Source: Punica granatum (Eukaryota > Streptophyta > Magnoliopsida > Myrtales > Lythraceae). Taken from it: a stretch of 64,000 bases of DNA. Where the stretch lies: NCBI RefSeq assembly GCF_007655135.1, contig NC_045129.1, positions 4,898,001 through 4,962,000 on the forward strand. The letters run 5' to 3'. This document shows, one piece after another, positions 1 through 8,964 of the stretch (position 1 is its first letter; each line of letters opens with the position of its first letter). The notes below the pieces were generated by a model, which was not told where the DNA came from, did no database searches, and was given only the letters and a program-made list of their open reading frames with translations. The position numbers and the translations under genes were made by a program.

Positions 1-592
1 AATTTCGAAATCTGATTCTTCAGCTTGCTGCTGCTGTGAGAGATTTTCGGATCATGGATAGATTAAAAGATGGGGAAGTTGGAGATAGCGAACTGCTGCT
101 TATGTGATATAGTGATGAGGAGATGCATTTGCCCTGCATATATAATGCATAGTTTAATGAAGAACTTGAAACATATGTCGACTGTTTGCCTGCTCTGTTA
201 AGTACTGTAACACTCAGAGTATTCTCTAGATATGTTGGCTATCGGGAGGTGTTACTTACATGTGTGCCTACAATAACTGTTCATCTCGGCGTGCAGAGTG
301 TGTAGAACTCTGTTGAATCTATCCATTGTTCTTCTAAAAATTCTCTGTGTTTTAAGCATTTAACTATGCCGGACAGAGATGGAAATGCTGTTCAGTCGGT
401 CAATATGTTGACATGACGAGAATTGGAGTTCCATCATATCTGAATTCGCCAACCTCACGCTCGTCTCTATGAATCAGTTTCATTTCTCCATTCGAATATT
501 AATTCATATATCTTTAGAAAGCATCGTCTCTCCATTCGAATATTAATTCATATATCTTCAGAAAAGCAGGTTTTACTTTATAGAGGGTGTGT
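1..592 (+). repeat. NLR trailer block, copy 1 (partial at window edge)
   Basis: The block matches the DNA that follows NLR A (from about 12663), NLR B (from about 37537) and NLR C (from about 49958). It is closest to the block after B, at about 97% by eye. In the complete copies this sequence begins shortly after the last NLR coding exon, so a receptor probably lies just left of the window. An open stretch of about 100 codons in the complete copies is cut off here. I see no sign that it encodes a protein. Confidence 0.75.
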
Positions 593-1268
593 GTAACGAC
601 CTGGCCTAATCTAGGAGACTGGCCTAGCAACTTGTCAAGCCCAACCACCGGCTCAAAATGCTTAAGCCCAAATTGCTAGTAATCCAATAGGTTGGTCTTT
701 ATAAACCACTTCACTAACTCATTCTCCCATCAATGTGGGATTTAGGGTGTTATAATATCCCCTACTCAAAAGGCTTGACGTCCTCGTCAAGCTACTCAAA
801 CAAATTATATACAGACCCAGTCCGTCGAGTGTAGCACTTCATCTGCATAGCACTTTGTTCCCACTCTTCTGGCTGGTACACTGCTTTGATACCATTTGTA
901 ACGTCATTACTGGGTTCATCATTGAAAAGTGCTAGCTGTTAGTGAGGTAATTGGCCTTATATATAAATCCCATATCTCTCCCCACAACCAATGTGGGATT
1001 CGCGGGATCAGAGCCGACCTTGGTCCATTACCATGGGGGATCGTGGGTAGGCGTTTTGGGGGCTACCCACGAGCCCGAATCCATGGGAGTAATTTTATGG
1101 ACCTCGACCCACAGAGCCCAGCAAGGATGCTGGCGCTAAAAGGGGAGAGTTTGCCACGTCCAGCGAATCCCATGTCGGTTGTGCAAGGGAGAGATCTAAG
1201 ATTTATATGCCCAATGACCTCACTAGTAGCTAGCACTTTTGAGTCATGGGCCAAGTGACGACGTTACA
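593..1268 (-). mobile_element. TRIM/LTR-like composite remnant, copy 1
   Basis: Read on the minus strand, 897-1268 starts TGTAACGTCGTC and ends GTTACA, with long mutually inverted ends of about 58 bp. Next comes TGGTATCAAAGCA (882-894), which resembles a primer-binding site for initiator Met tRNA. A purine tract (about 757-768) and a second LTR-like piece ending in GTTACA at 593 follow. There are no gag or pol genes, which fits a terminal-repeat retrotransposon in miniature. The two LTR-like ends differ in sequence, so this may be two elements side by side. Short ORFs inside are not credible genes. Confidence 0.5.
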
Positions 1269-3120
1269 CTATGTAAATATAGATGACTAAAAGAGTGGAA
1301 GATTAATCTGTAAATATAGAACACACTTAGGAATTAGGATACATAAATCTACCTAAAGAGTTAGTCTCACTGAAATATCGAACATATGCGGCACAACTCC
1401 AGATGAATAGTCCCCTCAGAACTCAGAAGTGGCCTCTTCCGGATACCTTGCCTTTCAAAAATGGAATATAGAGAGAGAGCAGAGTTTGACGTTTCTCTGC
1501 AAATAAATTCGATTCAGATCAGTATTGATATGATCGACAGTAAAATCTATACTTGAAAGAAAATAAAACAGAACAATCATGGTACTATCTTCTGAATTGA
1601 GCAGAGAAAACAAATGATAGGGAAATCAAGATAGACGTTGAATCTTTATATACTGCATCCTATAATACCTTCGGGCTTCTAGCACGATCTCTAATACTCT
1701 CGGAAACAATAGTTGCTGTGTCGAAATTAATCTACGTATTATTATCTTGGACTTGCCCTCAGTATTCCAATCAAGCTCCTATTTCCTTTTTCCTTTTGTC
1801 TGTTCACTAAAGTTGAGTTTTTAGGTGTAGACGTCTGACAACCTTTATCTGCATCCATCTACCAATTTGTCTATTCCTCAATCATCAGACCAATCTAAAG
1901 GTCATTTATTAGACATATTTCAATATCAAAAGATCAGCTATATACTTCCAAACCAACAGCTACTCGATGCAGGATTATGCTAAACCGCAGTAAAAATATG
2001 CAGAGGATAGCTTACATCCAGGTAATGTTGAAGGCAATTGGTGCTGCTTCAAATTGACTCATCGGGTGCACTTGAAAATATCAGAGTTGATCAGATTCGA
2101 CTGTATAGACATTAATCTATAAACAGCTCAGTTACTTGACAGTTGACACCACTAGAAATCTTAGGTAACATCCCTGCAATGAAAACTACAGATAAGAAAA
2201 CTCCCAAGCTGAAGAAACAAAATGAAATAATGTTGGGCATCAGTAAACAAAACCAATAGCAAAATAGGTTATCCACTACTATCCTTTTTTCAGTGTGCAA
2301 GCAGGGTCGGCTCACTATATGGTTAAGCTCTCCCAATCTAAAATTTTCTCACTCAAAGTAGAGATCTTGCTTAAAGGGAACAATGCTCCAAATAACCTGA
2401 ACCAATCCACATTGCTTGTCATTATACAATTTTTTGTGGTGCTAAGAAAGATGATGTCGGGACAACCTGGGATCTTACCATGCCCCCACTTGACATTTCA
2501 TTCATGAACAACCTTTGAACAGGAGCCCAGCACCTATTATTATTGTCATTATCTCTACTATTATTAGTATCTATCTGCTGCTATATACGCAGACTGATTA
2601 ATGAAATGCGATTCCCACTCATTTTCAGAGATCACCAAGTCTCTGCAATTATCTAGCCAAAGAAGTCTCCTTGGCTGCTTCCTCCAGGGGACCGCCCCCT
2701 AAATCCGAGTTACCTGCTAAGTCGTTGATGGATACTTTGATATACAGCACATCAATTGTCTAACACATGATGCATAGAGAAGTTTTTTCCGTTTCCCATT
2801 TCCAAATTGGTAATCGCATAAATAAAATTTAAGTGCTGATTGTCGAAAAGAAATTACTCCATCAGCAAAAATCTAAAATTTTATGAAGATAAGGGACGGC
2901 TATTCAATAATCAAAGTTAAGGTCTGATTTTGGAAATCAAGCACATAGAGATAGAGCTGACACTCACAGCTCGCAACCTCCGTGGTGGAGGCTGAGGCCT
3001 TGGCCTGACCATTTAGCGGTCAGGTTGAGAGAATTATGGGCTTCATGGCCATCCATGGCTAGACCCCAGATTAAGTTAGTCCTGCTGGTGCTAATTTGTC
3101 CTGTGCCATCCATGCAGTTG
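1269..3120. repeat. Conserved intergenic block of the cluster, copy 1
   Basis: No gene is recognised here. The block recurs at 13958-15880, 38764-40670 and 51253-53175. It is close to the third copy and more diverged from the other two. Compared with copy 2 it lacks about 45 bp near 2738. ORFs on both strands are short and are not preserved between copies, so the block is treated as noncoding. Confidence 0.6.
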
Positions 3121-4030
3121 GCTTTATAACACGGACCAGATTAAGTTAGACACCAGATGTTGTAGTAGACATGCTCCGTGAGTTGTCACCTTTGCTGAAA
3201 TGTGAGTATGGTTTGAATATTACTTTGGATTGTGGGATAGATACTTTGAAGGAACAAGGACGAGGGCAAAAGATGAATTTCCGTGTTGTTATGCATCTGA
3301 ACTTCACAGGGCATTCTAGTTACTTCAATTCTGTTATCATAAAAGGAATGGATTGTTTTATATCCTTCCCATGATGTTTTCTCTGGATAGTCCAGTCACT
3401 TCTCTATATGGACAGCTACTGAAATCCGATGAGAAGCTCGTCGGCATGCTCTGACTCTGTTTAAATGGTTTTTTAAGTGAGGGGAGGCCTGCCCAGTCAC
3501 TGATGGACGGGGATAGAAAAAGGAAGAGAGGGGACTAAGTAGCAGTGGAGCCATTTATCATTGTTTGCATCTCGCTAGGGAATACAGCTCGAAAATAACC
3601 CGAACTTTCTGTAGTAAATTAATTCTGAGATCATGGAGATCGGAACAACCCCTTCTTTAAGGTAAGAAACAGGGGCCTAAGGGTAGTCCTGTTTTCCTAT
3701 CAGAATCATAGTTAAGTTGAACATGAATGCCAATGATGCCCTGTTTATTGCAGCCAACTGCGTCTCTGCCTGCACTGAAAGTATATATGTTGCTCGGGGG
3801 TGTTATATGTGTTACTTTCCAAGCCTTTGGGATAAGAGAAGTTAGCAAGGCTTTTCCCACATTGCAACGTAACTATTTTATTCATCAGCAGTGGTTCTTT
3901 GAATTGGGATGATCTTTTGTCGCTGCTATTCATTTTATCTCCTGAAGATTTCGCCATAACTGCAATGATCGGATTCATAGGATATGTTATGCTTTTACGA
4001 GTCATGAAACATTACACAGTTTTCTTTTAT
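3121..4030 (+). pseudogene. Orphan NLR 5' leader (ghost), copy 1
   Basis: This stretch matches the spliced noncoding leader upstream of NLR B (about 31250-31850) and NLR A (about 8500-8900), but no BED coding exon follows. Compared with the copy at 40671-42020, about 465 bp are missing at 3208, where two similar donor-like sites (GTGAGTA) appear to have recombined. The final leader exon (about 3820-3895) has lost its flanking splice acceptor and donor. It is interpreted as the surviving front end of a lost receptor. Confidence 0.65.
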
Positions 4031-4283
4031 ATGTATCTATTACACGTATATGAAAGTGTGAGTTCACGGTTGGTTTTCTCCATATTTCATAATCATCGTT
4101 TCGCCTTTCAATGTGCTTGGAGACATCGCATAATTCTTATTCTATTTTCCGATGTATGTGGACAAAGTAATGTCTTGATAATCTTAGGAATTAGGATAAT
4201 AGGATATGTTTTGTTTCATAATCTCTGTCACACTCTTCCAGTGCGATATCTCTTAAGAGATGTAATAAAAACATCTTTTTCTA

Positions 4284-5333
4284 CTGAAAAATACACTTTT
4301 GGTCCTTTACATTAAGTGTAAAGTTTAATTTCATTCTTTTCGTTTTTTTTTGTTCAATTTTGTCCTTTGTGTTTTGAAAATCATTCTATTTGGCCCTTCG
4401 ATGTGGCAATTAATTTCATGCCATGCGTATAATTTCTTCTCAAATGACCATACAGCACATTTATTTTTAATTTCTAATAATAAAAAATGAGAAAAAAATG
4501 AAAAATCCAAACCAAGAAAAGAGTGGGCACTAGTGGCTTTTCGCCAACCACCATCGCCTCATGCGGAAGGTCACCAACGGTCTCTGTGGCCTTTGGGATC
4601 CTCATAGTTGCGGTGGTGGCTCAAAGATGAGCCATTACCGTCTTATCTGTCCTCCTTCTCTCTCCTTGAAGAGAGAGAGAGAGGGAGGATAGAGGGGGCG
4701 GAGGTGGCTCAATCTGGAGCACTGCCCCCTCTTTGTGATTGCCAGTGAATTCTGGTAAAGAGAGATAGAGTGATGATAGAGGCGGGGGAGGTGGCTCATC
4801 CCCAAGCCACTTGCCTTAATTCGAGATCACCAGAGCCACTAGAAACCACCAATGACCTCAAATAGGAGGCAATGATCTGGTTCGAGCCACCTCCGCTCCC
4901 TCTATCCTCCATCTCTCTCGTTTTCCCTCTTCGAAGAGACATAGGAAAAGGACAAAGGCGGTAGTGGTGGCTCACCTTTAAGCCACCATTGCAGCTGGCA
5001 AGGTCATCGGAGGCCACTGGCAACCTCGTCTGGGCAGTGGCGGCCCCTACTTTCCCTAGTTTGGGTTTTTATTAGGTTGTTTTTGAAATTTTCAGAATTG
5101 GTCTTTATTATTTGAAATTGAAAATAAATGTATTGTATGGCCGCTTAAGAAGAAATTATACACGTGGCATGAAATTAATTGCCCCATGAGCTTTGAAGAA
5201 CCAAATAAGACAATTATCAAAATGTAAAGGACGAAATTCAATAACAAACAAAAAAGGACTACTTCACCCAAAAAAAAACAAAAGGACGAAATTGACATTG
5301 CGTTTAATGTAAAGGACCAAAAGTATACTTTTT
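4284..5333. mobile_element. MULE-like inverted-repeat element, copy 1
   Basis: Long terminal inverted repeats are visible: the left end reads ACACTTTTGGTCCTTTAC and the right end is its reverse complement, extending inward for roughly 200 bp. A 9-bp direct repeat CTTTTTCTA flanks the element at 4275-4283 and 5334-5342. Nine-base duplications are typical of Mutator-like elements. The GC-richer centre (about 4550-5050) has no intact transposase, so the element is non-autonomous. Copies sit at 18565, 42288 and 55860 in the same position, so the insertion predates the duplications. Confidence 0.75.
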
Positions 5334-5342
5334 CTTTTTCTA

Positions 5343-6932
5343 TAATACACATTTTTATTCAGCAATATATATACTTTCGATGCACTTTTGAAAATACTTT
5401 TGAAATTTTAAAATTATAATAATGGACTTTTGTCTTTCTTTATTGTAATAATGTTCAATTAACTTTATTATAAAAGAAAAAACTAAAGACTATTCTTCTA
5501 TTATAAAATCAATGAATGCGGACTAAAAGATGAATATTACAATTGAAGCGTTACAATTGAAGAGTTAGTTTATTGAAAATTGGTTTATAGTCCAATACCT
5601 TCAGTACAATATTAAATTGTATGCATAATTTAAGGCCATAAGATTGACATAAAAAAACTATTATGAAAAAAACTAGTTAAATTCTTTTACAAAGTAATTT
5701 TTTTAATGAATACACAGTATTTTCTATTGGAAATGAGAATTTGCAAACTAAACCGAGCATTTCATAAATAATTCAAGATAATTATTCAAGATAATTATTA
5801 AAGAAACATCAAGCTCGAGTTTTCACATTTGTCTTAGATTTAAAAAAATTTAAATTTTGTCTCACAAAAGTACCGGTATCTTAATTTTTGTCTCAAACAT
5901 GTCCAGTTGTCTAACTCCATTTATATTTTCCAGCAATTTGCTGACATGAACTTAACGGATGTTAAAGCGGACCCGCAATGACACACATGATACCACTTAT
6001 TGCACGCCATCTTGGGTCAGTGTTAATATTGGTCTACGATAAAATCTATACTTGAAAGGAAATAACACAGAACAATTAATCATGCTACAATCTTCTGAAT
6101 TGAGCAGAGAAAAGAAAGGGAAACGGTCATATTGAGTATTTTACTCTTCAACCTTTTGAACTTTTTTCTTTTTCGTCCTAAATTTTTATTTGAGCTGAAA
6201 TTGTGCTCAATCTTTTCAAATAGTGTAAGTTTTATTAGTCCTTCGGTTAATTAATTTTTCTATTCAAAAACTATTTTTCAATAAAAAATTATTAAAAAAG
6301 TAATTTTTATTCTTTTTAAACAAAACTAGGTGATAACCCGCGTGTTGTGCGAGGAAGATTTTTTTTATTTTTTAACAATAAGTGATTAAAACTAAGTACA
6401 TTATGAATTCTTATTCAAGAAATATATATTGTGGATTAAAATTATTTCACTTAAAAATTAAATGATTTCCGCAAAAAACTATATGTCACCAAGACTGGAA
6501 TTTTAATATCCTAAATATATTGTGGAAAGAGGGAAGTAATATGCCGGTTTTTCAATTATAAGAAAATGCAAATCTTAAATAATTGTTTTAGATAAACAAG
6601 TAATTGAAAAAAGTACCTATTCAAAACTATATTTTTTTCCTCGAATAAGTACATAAAAATAATTATTTAAGATGATGTGTTTTCCTATACTTGAAAAATC
6701 AGTGTATTACTTCTTTTCTTGACTTAAAATTAATTTTCAATTTCAATGGTATGATTTCTAGTCCGAGTAATATGTCCCGATGCAGTCCATGCAGTTGCCT
6801 TACTAACTACATAGATGGTGGGAAGATAGGCACTGCAGCGGAGCCAAATCCAACTGCACCAATATGATTTTTATTTTCTAATAAAAGAAATCCAAAATGA
6901 CCATAATAAGGACTGTGGACTGAGGGGAAATT
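5343..6932. other. AT-rich intergenic DNA, no gene seen
   Basis: Long A/T tracts and no credible ORF. The part 5343-6005 is shared with all four flank blocks. From about 6006 the sequence departs from the 20455 copy and continues only in the 44040-44968 copy. At 6036-6110 a short segment resembles 1539-1612, suggesting a patchwork junction. Confidence 0.6.
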
Positions 6933-7203
6933 CTAATATGGCTCCGTATCACCGTGACGCGCTTAGTACTTTAGTTCAAATGTTTAGTATTTTAGTTAAA
7001 GTGTTTAATATTTTTGCTATTTGTGATGGATTATACAAAATAATAAACACTTCAATCGTAATACTAAACACATAAATTGAAAGTAGAAGTAAAAAACACT
7101 TGTACTAATCACGATTACTAAAAGTACTAAACACTTGAATTGAAGTACTAAACGCTTGAACTGAAAGTACTAAACGTGTCACAGTGATACGGAATCATGT
7201 TAG
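6933..7203. mobile_element. MITE with ~57-bp inverted ends, copy 1
   Basis: The two ends are imperfect inverted repeats (outer part about CTAAYATGRYTCCGTATCAC) around an AT-rich centre full of short TTTAGTA/TACTAAA motifs. The length is 271 bp. The target duplication is unclear. It lies immediately upstream of the NLR A leader and recurs upstream of NLR C at 44969. It is absent upstream of NLR B. Confidence 0.6.
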
Positions 7204-8964
7204 CAAAACCCCTGGGGTGAGGACAGTTTCACTTTTGTAGAGCAATTTCCTAGTCATTTCCCTAAAGTTGCCTCCACCGTGTAAGCACTGACAATAAGGG
7301 CGGTGAACAGAGAACACTTCCAATTTTTGCAGGATTGTGAGTATGCTTTTCTGTTCTACCCCATTGCAGGGGTCACTACCCAAAAGCTCGTTGAAGCCTT
7401 TTTTCTCAAACTGCCGGTTTCACTCAGCTCATCTGCTTGGAAGATTTTTTTTACCTTTGCCGAGTTTCAATGATCTGCTCTCTTGTTGGAAATCTTTCTG
7501 TTGGTGATCGCCCCATCTCTGGGAGATCTTGGAGGTCAACTTGCCCTGCCTCCGCAGAAATTGTGAGTACGTGTTTCTTTCTAACTAGTTTCATAGTATG
7601 TGGTTTGGTTGTTACTTTGGGTTTTTGATTGATGGATACTGTGAAGGAACAAGGAGTAGGGATAAATATCAGAAGTTCGGGGTTGTGACGCGACCGAGCT
7701 TCAGCAGGGCTGTCTGGTTATTTCAAAGTAAGCAGGAATAGATAGATCTGCCCTGCTAGGTTGAACTGCAATTCCACCAGCACAAGAGGAATGGAATGCT
7801 TTTATTTATGTCTTTCCCATGACGCTTTTTGTGCATGAAGCATTCCTTTCAATTATTTTTCCATTAGGTGTTTCTTCTTTCAGTTGTGAAATGGTCCAAA
7901 ACGGAGAAATTGCTTTCTCAGCCAAGAGAGGCTTTCTCCAAATCGACAGTCTGATCTGGATTCATTCCTTTTGTTTCTGTCTTGCTGTGCAGGTCCAAGT
8001 GGAACCTGAACTTAACTAGAAGCTGGACAGTTTTAAGATATTGCAACTGAACCTACCCTCACCATCGAAAAGGGCAAAGTTCAGTACTGCATCCAGCCTG
8101 CTTGTGCTGGTACTCATGTCCTTCCACGTCTGATATTCCTGCATACATAGTTGTCTCGACGTTTATCCATAGAAACTACAAGCTTTGGAGGTTGGAGGGC
8201 TTCTTGACATTGTAGCTGAGGTAGCGCGCCCAGCTATCATCTGTCAAAGAGTGTATGCTGAAGGTGAGGCGCTCTCTGGATTTGTTCTTCGTGTCATGCT
8301 ACTTTTTTGTTTAGTTTCCTATCATGCTCCTTGCAGACAATTGATGCGCAATTCATAGGAAATCACTTGTACTTCCATTTAACTGTATTATTAAACTACA
8401 GATAGAGAGGTTAAGTCACTGGGATGGCTGCATCATATATTATTTAACTCAGATAGAATACTTCCATTTCATTGGGCGGATGAAAACATGGTGTGACAGA
8501 TCGTCCTATCAGAATCTAATTCCTAATGGTAATCCTGTTATCCTATCGGAATAGTAGCTGAGTCGCTCGTGAATGCGCATAAAGCTGTGTATTGCAGCCG
8601 AATAGGCGCATAATTAAAAGCTGCAATGGAGCATGTTGTTGGAGTTGTAATTTGTCTATGTTCTCTGCAGATACTTCTAAGCCCTTGGGATAAGAAAAAT
8701 TAGCAAGGCCTTTCCCACGTTGCAGCTGTGCCATTGCCAGTCTGCATTCATCAGTGGTAGACTAGTGAATGAAGGTAAAGGGTTTCTGACTTGAAATGAT
8801 CTTTTCTTGCCAATTTTCATTTTGTTTCCCGTAGTATTGATCATGCATGCGATGATTAGATTCATAGGATAAGTTCCGCTTACGAGTTATGGAAATTACA
8901 TAGTGTCACTGAACACAAGATCTTTGTTTCTGGTTTTACAGCTGCCTGAGGGTTACTAGCTGGC
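7204..8964 (+). promoter_or_regulatory. Spliced 5' leader region of NLR A
   Basis: This noncoding region is conserved upstream of all three receptors. Splice-like signals frame short exons: AAATT|GTGAGTAC after the exon ending near 7562, TGTGCAG| before 7993, CTCTGCAG| before 8671 with a donor GAAG|GTAAAG after 8774, and GGTTTTACAG| ending at 8941. The last acceptor lies 23 bp before the BED start codon at 8965. The leader therefore probably has several untranslated exons. The core promoter cannot be placed from sequence alone. Confidence 0.6.

Noticed and set aside
951..1258. Overlapping ORFs of 62-109 codons in the TRIM/LTR-like element
   Set aside because: Open only by chance within an LTR-like sequence. 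They are disrupted or shifted in the diverged copies and have no retroelement protein motif.
3899..4315. 138-codon hydrophobic ORF after the orphan leader
   Set aside because: It spans the leader remnant, unrelated DNA and the end of the MULE-like element. It is shortened by a 2-base change in the copy at 41922.
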